Shown here piece by piece: positions 1 through 5,899 of a DNA stretch of 14,155 nucleotides (position 1 is its first letter; every line of letters begins with the position of its first letter). The notes under the pieces were generated by a model. That model saw nothing but the letters and a program-made list of their open reading frames with translations. It was not told the origin of the DNA and ran no database searches. The translations under genes and the position numbers were made by a program. The stretch is taken from assembly GCA_016839425.1 (NCBI GenBank), contig JAEOUI010000314.1, positions 1 through 14,155 of the forward strand, read 5' to 3'. This DNA comes from Promethearchaeota archaeon. GTDB lineage: Archaea > Asgardarchaeota > Lokiarchaeia > Sigynarchaeales > SOKP01.

Positions 1-1042
1 TTCCTTTTTGAAGCAGCCAATTATTTCCGCCGTCCTCTTGAGTGTCGACTTTTGTAATTTCGATCGCTGTATCGTTGTATTGTTCAAACGAAAAGCCATA
101 ATAATAAAGGGGTCCAAGTGTAACATTTTTTTCTCGCTCCTTGTTCGTTGCTGAATCGAATATTAATATAGTCAATTGATCACCAGGAGCACACGATATG
201 CTTGTTTGATTATTAAAAACATCATCAAGAGTAGTACCAAGCGAATAATCGAGATATATATAAGAACTTTCAGCAGATTTGACGGCGACTATAACATCAC
301 CTGAATCAAGCACACCATAATTAAAGCCACCTTCTTCATCTGATAACACATACGCAATTTGGGGCACATAACGATAATTGGGTTGGTTGAGATAGGGAAA
401 AGACCATATTAATAATAACGCAACAAAGGCAGTTATGGCATTAACAAATGTTCCAGATGTTGCAATTCTCAAGCGAGTATTTCTAGGATATTTGGAAGAT
501 CTTACTTTTCTTTCGTCAACTTCTACGAAAGCACCTAATCCGATGAGGAAGAATATCCCCGCCCCCAAGACGCCCGATGAAACCACTTCAACGCCGTCAA
601 CACTGGAAGAGATGCCATGTGCTAACTCGTGAGTTGTTATGACGAAGAGTAGGGGCAAGATTAAATACATAAAGGTTGGCAGGGAAATGGTGACACCAGG
701 GATGAGCGGAGTGATTACATTTTCAATTTTGGGCTCGATTATGAGCGAGACAAGGTTAGAAAAGAAAAACCAAAACGCAAAAATCATAAAACAAAAACTT
801 ACAAAGATGCCCATTGTCCAAAAGATCCTCCATAATCTTGGAGATTTTTGACCAATCCTGTTTATAAACTTGTTTAATCTTTTTGTTTTAAACATTGCGA
901 GGAGTGGAAAATAAATATATGCAGCACCTTTCTTTTTTCTTAAAACTAAAGCACCTAGCCCCACAAAAATCCAAAAAATAAGACTCACGATCGTCCAAGG
1001 ATTGGTAATGAGATCAACAATGAAATCCAAAATTGCGTCCAT
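1..1042 (-). CDS. Site-2-protease-type membrane metallopeptidase (M50), 3' end beyond window
   Basis: The first 347 codons of this gene read without a stop from ATG at 1042 to the window edge; the rest lies outside. The product is a polytopic membrane protein. Hydrophobic segments lie at about residues 14-34, 74-97, 122-140, 156-172 and 196-214. The zinc-protease signature HELAH is at residues 138-142, inside the third segment, as in intramembrane S2P/RseP peptidases. Residues 195-205 (SGTFVNAITAF) resemble the glycine/asparagine segment that follows the active site in this family. From about residue 225 a soluble, probably PDZ-like region begins (GVLDSGDVIVAV). The second zinc-ligand motif (LDG type) would lie beyond the window, so catalytic completeness is unproven. 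Family members cleave membrane-bound substrates, often regulators; the substrate here is unknown. It is divergent from the tRNA gene, and an AT-rich TATA-like stretch (about 1062-1073) precedes the start. Confidence 0.88.
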   Translation of the reverse strand, partial: MDAILDFIVDLITNPWTIVSLIFWIFVGLGALVLRKKKGAAYIYFPLLAMFKTKRLNKFINRIGQKSPRLWRIFWTMGIFVSFCFMIFAFWFFFSNLVSLIIEPKIENVITPLIPGVTISLPTFMYLILPLLFVITTHELAHGISSSVDGVEVVSSGVLGAGIFFLIGLGAFVEVDERKVRSSKYPRNTRLRIATSGTFVNAITAFVALLLIWSFPYLNQPNYRYVPQIAYVLSDEEGGFNYGVLDSGDVIVAVKSAESSYIYLDYSLGTTLDDVFNNQTSISCAPGDQLTILIFDSATNKEREKNVTLGPLYYYGFSFEQYNDTAIEITKVDTQEDGGNNWLLQKG

Positions 1043-1249
1043 AAGATTAACTTAGATTTTCTTTAAATTAGGTCAAGAAATGCTATATTCAAATTAAGGT
1101 TATCTAAAATTTTAAGTCTTTATTCTCTTAGAACCATTTCTTGAATATAAGAAACGATTTTTTATACTAAGGATGGTAGTTATTTTAAATGAATTGAAGT
1201 AAAATAAAAAAGAATCATTTAGAAATAGATAAAAATTAAAAGACATGAG

Positions 1250-1259
1250 TATTTAATAA
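1250..1259 (+). promoter_or_regulatory. Candidate TATA box for the initiator tRNA
   Basis: The AT-only stretch TATTTAATAA lies 34-43 bases before the first tRNA base, a plausible place for an archaeal TATA element if a short leader is trimmed by RNase P. The whole spacer 1043-1292 is AT-rich, so the match is weak evidence. The spacer shows no credible gene. It also holds a small inverted repeat, TTTCTT (1137-1142) with AAGAAA (1149-1154). Confidence 0.4.
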
Positions 1260-1307
1260 TAATTACTTGAATACAATTTTTTTTAATACCCTAGCGGGGT
1301 GGGCTAG

Positions 1308-1337
1308 ACTTTGGTCTATATCAGACCTAAGGGTCAG
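1308..1337 (+). other. Non-canonical tRNA intron in the D-loop (about position 15/16)
   Basis: The D-arm carries 30 extra bases. A splice motif can be drawn: central 4-bp helix GGCT (1302-1305) with GGTC (1332-1335), two of the pairs being G·U. Three-base bulges follow on each strand, AGA (1306-1308) and AGC (1336-1338). An intron hairpin follows: 1309-1311 with 1329-1331, a T·T mismatch, then GGTCT (1313-1317) with AGACC (1323-1327) closing a 5-base loop. Cutting between bulge bases 2 and 3, the usual site of archaeal splicing endonuclease, removes exactly 1308-1337. The same mature sequence would result from cuts shifted by one or two bases left. The outer exon helix is weak, so the motif is of the relaxed type. 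Confidence 0.82.
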
Positions 1338-1362
1338 CCTGGTTTATGCCGCAGGGCTCATA

Positions 1363-1384
1363 TATGGCCACTTGCCATGAAGAA
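1363..1384 (+). other. Canonical tRNA intron at position 37/38
   Basis: A 22-base insert lies in the anticodon loop, one base 3' of the CAT anticodon. Its removal gives the standard CTCATAA loop. It contains a short hairpin, TGGC (1365-1368) against GCCA (1374-1377) around CACTT. The splice bulges would be TA^T (1361-1363) and AA^A (1383-1385), the latter directly next to the anticodon stem. The central helix CTCA/TGAAG needs one bulged A, so the bulge-helix-bulge is imperfect. Cutting one base earlier on both sides gives the same product. Confidence 0.85.
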
Positions 1385-1512
1385 ACCCTGAGATCGTTCG
1401 TTCAAATCGAACCCCCGCTACTTTTCATCCCTTTTATTTTTAGACAAATAATCAACTCTATATTTTATGATATTTTAAATTATTCAAATAATAATATATA
1501 GTTAGAATCATC

Positions 1513-2250
1513 ATGATGGAATCTCAGAGTTATAAAAGATGGCCCGCCATAAGATGTTGGGTAAAACATATCATTGAAGGAAAGTATTCGGAGGAAAATA
1601 AGACATTATATACGATTTTTGGAGAAACCAAGCGCGTTAGGCTCGCAGCAACCATTATAAAGAAAAATGAAAAAATAACCGCTCAAGTTTCGAGCGAGGA
1701 CGATTTTTCTCACGAAGAGGGTGATCAGAACATAAGGATGGAATTTGAGTTGGATGATGGGTCAGGAGTTATCCGTGCAGTAATTTGGAACGCAGATCCT
1801 GAAGAATATCAAGAATTCAAGGAAGGTCATATCGTTGATATCGTTGGATTAATCCAATATTGGAGCGGTTTTAACTATATCAGACCTGAAATTATAAAAA
1901 AAATAAACGATCCAAATTTCGTTTTATTAAGAGATGCAGAAATCATTAAAAAAATCAAATCAGGAAATACAGTGGAAATCCCAGATATCTCGCAATTATA
2001 CGATGATATGGACGAAATACCCGATGATATTGATGTCGACGAACTTTTTGGCGAAGAAAGTTCATTTAATGGAAACGATACAAAAAATTTGGTATTTTCT
2101 CTCATAGAAGAGCACGAAAAAGGCATTAGTTTTAAAGATTTGAACGCAAAATTAAAAATTTCTGTCAGTGAACTTAAAAACCTTCTAAGAGATTTGGAGA
2201 TGGAATCTAGAATATACCAATCCGACGAGGGTATATATCAATCTTTTTAA
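1513..2250 (+). CDS. RPA-associated OB-fold protein with winged-helix C-terminus
   Basis: This 245-residue protein has the layout of the archaeal RPA-associated or RPA32-like group. The N-terminal segment is WPAIRCWVKHIIEGKY (residues 10-25). An OB fold covers about 40-135 (FELDDGSGVIRAVIW at 78-92, then a strand GHIVDIVGLIQYW). A strongly acidic linker lies at about 155-190, and a predicted winged helix at 190-245. In known relatives the OB fold joins the single-strand DNA-binding RPA complex and the winged helix contacts partners. By inference it helps coat ssDNA in replication or repair. The large RPA subunit is not in the window. ATG at 1513 is followed directly by a second ATG; either could serve. 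An AT-rich TATA-like stretch (TATTTTAAAT, 1471-1480) lies upstream. It is separated by 111 bases from the translation genes downstream, so it is probably its own unit. Confidence 0.8.
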   Translation: MMESQSYKRWPAIRCWVKHIIEGKYSEENKTLYTIFGETKRVRLAATIIKKNEKITAQVSSEDDFSHEEGDQNIRMEFELDDGSGVIRAVIWNADPEEYQEFKEGHIVDIVGLIQYWSGFNYIRPEIIKKINDPNFVLLRDAEIIKKIKSGNTVEIPDISQLYDDMDEIPDDIDVDELFGEESSFNGNDTKNLVFSLIEEHEKGISFKDLNAKLKISVSELKNLLRDLEMESRIYQSDEGIYQSF

Positions 2251-2330
2251 TTTATACAGATTCTAATTTTTAATATTAACCTAAAATTCTAATTTTCATA
2301 AAAACAATAATAAATTAATTTTAATATTCA

Positions 2331-2339
2331 TTTTATAAT
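2331..2339 (+). promoter_or_regulatory. Candidate TATA box for the aIF2-beta operon
   Basis: TTTTATAAT is centred about 27 bases before the ATG at 2362, which would place transcription start at or very near the start codon (leaderless mRNA). No purine-rich ribosome-binding site is visible before the ATG, which fits. The spacer is all AT-rich, so the exact element is uncertain. Confidence 0.4.
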
Positions 2340-2361
2340 CTAAAAAAAGATAATTTATACA

Positions 2362-2775
2362 ATGAATTTTAACGATTACGAAAAATTATTAGATAAAGCG
2401 TATGAAAAAATACCCGATAATGTGAAAAAATCTGAGAGATTCGAAATTCCTACCGTAGAGCTTAGATTTGAGGGTAAAAACACTTTTATAGTCAATTTTA
2501 ATAAAATCATCAACACGCTTAATAGAGATAAAAATCACTTTACAGGAGTATTCCTCAAGAAGGCCGGTACATTTGGCGAAATTAGGGGCCAGCAATTGTT
2601 TATGAAATCGCTTCATAAGGAACAAGTCTTAAATCGACTGGTTGAGAATTATACCAAGACTTATGTATTATGTAAAATTTGCAACAAACCAGATACAGAA
2701 ATACAAAGGGAAGGTAAGAGATTATTCTTGAAATGTGGAGCATGTGGCGCTCGAGAAGAAATTAAAGAAAAGTAA
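2362..2775 (+). CDS. eif2b: Translation initiation factor aIF2 beta subunit
   Basis: At 137 residues this matches the usual length of archaeal aIF2-beta. The N-terminal helix (NFNDYEKLLDKAYEKIP), the central alpha-beta domain (about 35-95, including KAGTFGEIRGQQLFMKSL) and a C-terminal zinc ribbon with C104, C107, C125 and C128 are all present in family order. With the alpha and gamma subunits it forms the GTP-dependent complex that brings initiator tRNA-Met to the small ribosomal subunit; the beta subunit tunes GTPase and tRNA binding. The other subunits are not in the window. It heads a close-packed run (DUF424, Nmd3, RIO1, Pno1) with gaps of 13, 2, 0 and 62 bases, so these genes are probably co-transcribed from the promoter just upstream. 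Confidence 0.96.
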   Translation: MNFNDYEKLLDKAYEKIPDNVKKSERFEIPTVELRFEGKNTFIVNFNKIINTLNRDKNHFTGVFLKKAGTFGEIRGQQLFMKSLHKEQVLNRLVENYTKTYVLCKICNKPDTEIQREGKRLFLKCGACGAREEIKEK

Positions 2776-2788
2776 GAGCATGCTTTGA

Positions 2789-3091
2789 ATGGCCATTAAA
2801 GTTTATATTAAAATTCATTGTTACCAAGAAGCCGAGACTGTGGCCTGTTGCGATGAAAAGCTCTTGAATCAAGTTTTTAAAGAGGGAAATTTAAGAATTG
2901 AAATTTCGGAGCAATTTTTTGGAGGGAGCTTGGTCCACATCGACGAGGCAATAAAACTACTAAGAGACGCCACATCGTTTAATATTGTTGGAGAAAATGT
3001 AATTAACGAGGCAATTGAAAAGAAACTCCTGCCAAAAGATGGTGTCCGAATTATTAATGGCGTTCCAATGGCAATGAAGATGATGCTGTAA
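2789..3091 (+). CDS. DUF424 family protein
   Basis: This 100-residue protein fits the archaeal DUF424 (COG2412) pattern. It has an N-terminal beta strand (IKVYIKIH), the segment ETVACCDEKLLNQVFKEGNLRIEISEQFFGG, then a helix (IDEAIKLLRDA) and FNIVGENVINEAI, ending in a short strand before IINGVP. The family is small, soluble and often encoded beside aIF2-beta or Nmd3, as here, which suggests a role near translation; its biochemical function is not known to me. The C-terminus reads GVPMAMKMML, where relatives as I recall them usually show a GVPHAQ-like end, so a conserved histidine may be missing. The start ATG is 13 bases after the aIF2-beta stop, with no clear ribosome-binding site. Confidence 0.82.
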   Translation: MAIKVYIKIHCYQEAETVACCDEKLLNQVFKEGNLRIEISEQFFGGSLVHIDEAIKLLRDATSFNIVGENVINEAIEKKLLPKDGVRIINGVPMAMKMML

Positions 3092-3093
3092 AT

Positions 3094-4020
3094 ATGGTCC
3101 ATCGATTCTGTGCGATTTGCGGAAAACCCTTAGAACAAGACGCCCCTCATTTTGGCATGTGTCTTGATTGTTATGTTAAGGAATCTCCATTATTTGAAAT
3201 TCCGAAACAATTTTCTTTTAGAACTTGTTTAGATTGCGGAAAATATTCAATTAGAGAGGAATGGGTAGATCCTTCAGAAAACGATATTTATATCATCATT
3301 AAAGAAGTGTTAACCCGATATTTACTAAAATCAATCTCTAGGAAGGGATCAATCGATTTTGATTTGTCAATTAACGAAGAATCTCTCGTTTTTTCATCAA
3401 AGGATCTCTTAAAGTCTCTTGAAGTAGGTGTTTGTGGTTGTTCAAAAACTAATAAAAATATTACATACCAGCAAAATGTAAAAGTATCCATTAATTACGA
3501 ATTCTGTAAGAATTGTACGAACTTGAGAGGCGGTACATATTTTTTATCTATCGTCCAGCTTCGAGTTAAAGATGAATCAGAATTTTACAAGATTAAGGAT
3601 ATATTAGATTTTCTTTACGCTCAAGTTGAAAAGTTATTTGAAAAAGACCCAAGACAATATATTACTAAATCAGTTGATGAGAAATACGGCGTAGATCTGT
3701 ACTTGAGCACTAATGAATTAATGAACAACATTATAAAGATCTTACACGGTAATTACCATTTTGTATTAAAAAGATCTAAAAAGTTAGTTGGTCGGGATAA
3801 TCAAAGGGGCAAAAATATCTATAGACAAAAGGCATTGATTAAATTAATTCCAATTATGAGAAATGATCTTATTGAAATAGACGGCAAGGATTATATAGTT
3901 GAAAGTATTTTAAAAAACAAGGTTGTATTGAGAGATCAAAAAGACGAAAAATTTGTTAAAGACTTTTCTTTTTTCTTTGATGAAAAAATATTTATTAAAC
4001 ATAAAAACGGGTTAAATTGA
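3094..4020 (+). CDS. nmd3: Nmd3-family ribosome maturation protein
   Basis: The N-terminal region carries the paired cysteines typical of Nmd3: C6/C9, C23/C26, C45/C48 and C138/C141 (EFCKNCTNLRGGTYF). This is followed by the characteristic stretch GGTYFLSIVQLRVK (residues 146-159). In eukaryotes Nmd3 binds the joining face of the pre-60S particle and serves as its export adaptor. Archaea have no nucleus, so the homologue is inferred to act in late large-subunit maturation or as an anti-association factor. The archaeal form lacks the eukaryotic C-terminal export signals, and this 308-residue protein ends soon after a beta-rich domain (about 255-302). ATG lies 2 bases after the DUF424 stop and the gene abuts rio1 directly, indicating translational coupling. 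Confidence 0.92.
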   Translation: MVHRFCAICGKPLEQDAPHFGMCLDCYVKESPLFEIPKQFSFRTCLDCGKYSIREEWVDPSENDIYIIIKEVLTRYLLKSISRKGSIDFDLSINEESLVFSSKDLLKSLEVGVCGCSKTNKNITYQQNVKVSINYEFCKNCTNLRGGTYFLSIVQLRVKDESEFYKIKDILDFLYAQVEKLFEKDPRQYITKSVDEKYGVDLYLSTNELMNNIIKILHGNYHFVLKRSKKLVGRDNQRGKNIYRQKALIKLIPIMRNDLIEIDGKDYIVESILKNKVVLRDQKDEKFVKDFSFFFDEKIFIKHKNGLN

Positions 4021-4863
4021 TTGAACGACGAAGAAGAGGAATTAGACGAGGATATTGAAAAAGATACTAAGGAAAGTAAACTTTATTCTAATATTGATGC
4101 CTTGGAGAAACAAAAAATAGACAATAAAAGGATCCGTATAATAGACGATTCAAAAAAGCGCTCAACAATAAATTCGGTCTTTGACGAACGCACCATTTAT
4201 CAATTAGCAAAAATCGAAAAAAATGGACCTTTAAAAAACATAGAAGGTATTATTTCAGCAGGGAAGGAGGCGAATGTATATCTTGGATATGACCAAGAAG
4301 GAAAAGAGGTGGCGATAAAGATATACAAGATCGATAACAATACTTCTAAATGGATGAGAAATTACATAGTAGGGGATCCAAGATTTAAAAAAGTACCTCA
4401 TAATATTTCTAAAATAATTTTCTTATGGGCAAGCAAGGAGTTTAAAAATTTAAAGCGCTCATACAAAGTAGGATTAAGAGTTCCAAAACCAATTTTCATA
4501 AAAAATAATATTTTAATCATGGAATATATAGGAGATGGTCCAAACCCAGCTCCACGATTAAAGGATGTTAAGGAATTGAATGATATAAATTCTTTATTTG
4601 AAGATATATTGAGTTTTATAAAGGTTTTATATCAAAAAGCGAATTTAGTACATGGGGACCTTAGTGAATTTAATATCTTATACAATAACCATCTCCCCGT
4701 CGTTATAGATATCTCACAAGCAGTAACCACGCAACATCCAAAAGCAGAAGTTTATTTGGCCCGAGATATTAAAAATGTATTTACATACTTCGATAAAATG
4801 GGAATGGATCTCCCAGATCCTCAAGAGTTCTATTTTGAAGTAATAAAACGCGAAGAACCATAA
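4021..4863 (+). CDS. rio1: RIO1-type serine/threonine protein kinase
   Basis: The kinase has the RIO1 signatures in order. The nucleotide loop is SAGKEANVY (79-87), followed by the ATP-contacting lysine K100 (VAIKIYK) and E140. The hinge is MEYIGDG (167-173). The catalytic loop is VHGDLSEFNIL (210-220, with H211, D213 and N218). The metal-binding segment is VIDISQAV (228-235, D230), and HPKAEVYLARDIKNV follows. ISQ after the aspartate separates RIO1 from RIO2. RIO1 acts as an ATPase or kinase in final small-subunit maturation. The first 60 residues are highly charged (EEEELDEDIEKD), as in relatives. The start is TTG at 4021, directly after the nmd3 stop; the first in-frame ATG encodes Met112, inside the kinase domain, so TTG is strongly favoured. 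Length 280 residues is normal. Confidence 0.94.
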   Translation: MNDEEEELDEDIEKDTKESKLYSNIDALEKQKIDNKRIRIIDDSKKRSTINSVFDERTIYQLAKIEKNGPLKNIEGIISAGKEANVYLGYDQEGKEVAIKIYKIDNNTSKWMRNYIVGDPRFKKVPHNISKIIFLWASKEFKNLKRSYKVGLRVPKPIFIKNNILIMEYIGDGPNPAPRLKDVKELNDINSLFEDILSFIKVLYQKANLVHGDLSEFNILYNNHLPVVIDISQAVTTQHPKAEVYLARDIKNVFTYFDKMGMDLPDPQEFYFEVIKREEP

Positions 4864-4925
4864 ACTCAAAATATTATGGTGGTTTTATACTCATTAAGTG
4901 CTGAAAAAGGTAGTTTGATGTTTAA

Positions 4926-5486
4926 ATGTTCAAGGTTCAAAAATCTAGAATTGCTGTTGTAATTGGGAAAAAAGGTGAAACTAAAGAAGAAATAGAAGGG
5001 TCGTTGGGCGTTAAAATCGATTTAAATAGCAAGACCGGGGATTGCGAAATCATTCCCGATATTGAAAGTCCAAAATATACTCCCTTGAATGTTTTAACAG
5101 CTCAAAAGATCGTATCTGCGATAAATAGAGGTTTTAATCCAAAGAAAGCAATGATTTTAGCCGAAGAAGAATACGACTTAGAAATTTTTAACTTATTAAC
5201 AATCCTTGGAAAATCAGAAAAAAGGATTAAAAGAATGAAAGGCCGCGTAATTGGAAGAAACGGAGAAATGAGAAGAGCTATTGAAAAATATGCAGAATCA
5301 TTTATTTCGGTTTATGGAAAAACTATATCTTTAATTTCGGAATATGAAAATTTACAAATTGCAAGAAAAGCTGTAAGCATGCTCCTCAATGGCATTCCTC
5401 ACCATACTGTAATAAAATATTTAGAAACCAAATATAATGAGAAAAAGAAGGAAGAGTTTAGAAAAATGTACAAGCCGGAATTTTAA
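4926..5486 (+). CDS. pno1: Dim2/Pno1-like KH-domain ribosome assembly protein
   Basis: Two KH domains fill this 186-residue protein. The first has the GKKG loop at 14-17 (VVIGKKGETKEEIE), the second GRNG at 110-113 (GRVIGRNGEMRRAIE). The second is followed by ISVYGKTISLISEYENLQIARKAVSMLLNGIPHHTVIKYLE, the hallmark ending of Pno1/Dim2. The eukaryotic protein binds the 3' end of pre-18S rRNA and positions the Nob1 nuclease; the archaeal one is inferred to act on 16S rRNA 3' maturation. Pairing with RIO1 is functionally sensible, since both act on the late small subunit. An in-frame stop immediately before ATG 4926 fixes the start. It ends 4 bases before the stop of the convergent unknown gene. 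Confidence 0.93.
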   Translation: MFKVQKSRIAVVIGKKGETKEEIEGSLGVKIDLNSKTGDCEIIPDIESPKYTPLNVLTAQKIVSAINRGFNPKKAMILAEEEYDLEIFNLLTILGKSEKRIKRMKGRVIGRNGEMRRAIEKYAESFISVYGKTISLISEYENLQIARKAVSMLLNGIPHHTVIKYLETKYNEKKKEEFRKMYKPEF

Positions 5487-5490
5487 AAAT

Positions 5491-5856
5491 CTATTCTTGC
5501 GTTTTCTTAAATTTGGATTTCACACAATGCATTAAATCTTTTCCATTTATAACTTGTCTAAGTTCTTCAACAATTTTTTCTTTAGATTTTATATTAATTT
5601 TAGAATAGAGTTCTTCGTGTATTTTATTTCCATCAATTTTATCATGCACTTCATAACTTTTAATAGAGTAACTTTTAGAGTTGTTTGATTTGAAGATAAT
5701 GATTATTCGAGGATAAATGGTTTTTTCTTTTAAGGTTATGGCCCATCCATCGAAATAATATTCAAGTTCAAAAAAAAATAAATTTTGCCATCCTTTTATT
5801 TTTTGGATCAAATACTGAACTTCTTGTTGTTCATCAGGAGAAAACTTCTGTTCCAT
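5491..5856 (-). CDS. Small hypothetical protein
   Basis: This 121-residue protein is not recognised. It has an acidic/polar N-terminal helix (PDEQQEVQYLIQKIKGW, 7-23) and a beta-rich middle (FFFELEYYFDGWAITLKEK, then YPRIIIIFKS). Next come IKSYEVHDKIDGNKIHEELYSKI and a basic C-terminus (VKSKFKKTQ). There is no signal peptide, membrane span or cysteine cluster (one Cys only), so a soluble cytosolic protein is likely. Base and codon use match the neighbours, and no other credible gene competes for the interval. It begins 43 bases downstream of ftsZ, on the same strand. An AT-rich spacer (ATAATATAAAT-like, about 5863-5881) could supply its own promoter. It is convergent with pno1, with a 4-base gap. 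Confidence 0.6.
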   Translation of the reverse strand: MEQKFSPDEQQEVQYLIQKIKGWQNLFFFELEYYFDGWAITLKEKTIYPRIIIIFKSNNSKSYSIKSYEVHDKIDGNKIHEELYSKINIKSKEKIVEELRQVINGKDLMHCVKSKFKKTQE

Positions 5857-5899
5857 TGATATTATTTATATTATATAGATAAAAAGGCAATGATTTTAT

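Larger units (their letters stand above)
1293..1420 (+). tRNA. Initiator tRNA-Met (CAT) with two introns
   Basis: After removing two inserts (30 and 22 bases) a normal 76-base tRNA remains. The acceptor stem is AGCGGGG (1293-1299) with CCCCGCT (1413-1419); the discriminator is A1420 and no CCA is encoded. The D-stem is GGC (1302-1304) with GCC (1348-1350), plus a T13·T22 mismatch. The anticodon stem is CAGGG (1352-1356) with CCCTG (1386-1390), around the loop CTCATAA. The variable region is 1391-1395. The T-stem is GTTCG/CGAAC (1396-1400, 1408-1412) with loop TTCAAAT. The A1-U72 pair and the three stacked G-C pairs in the lower anticodon stem are hallmarks of archaeal initiator rather than elongator tRNA-Met. 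It works with aIF2, whose beta subunit is encoded at 2362. T-rich sequence at 1421-1440 probably ends transcription. Confidence 0.94.

Noticed and set aside
435..851. Two short plus-strand open frames of 65 and 70 codons
   Set aside because: They lie antisense to the M50 protease, whose frame shows HELAH and membrane segments; the short frames show no domain.
1137..1154. Inverted repeat TTTCTT/AAGAAA in the spacer
   Set aside because: Six bases with a six-base spacer are expected by chance in such AT-rich sequence; no T-run or GC stem marks a terminator.
1293..1420. Elongator tRNA-Met
   Set aside because: The A1-U72 pair, three G-C pairs at 29-31/39-41 and the T13·T22 mismatch fit the archaeal initiator instead.
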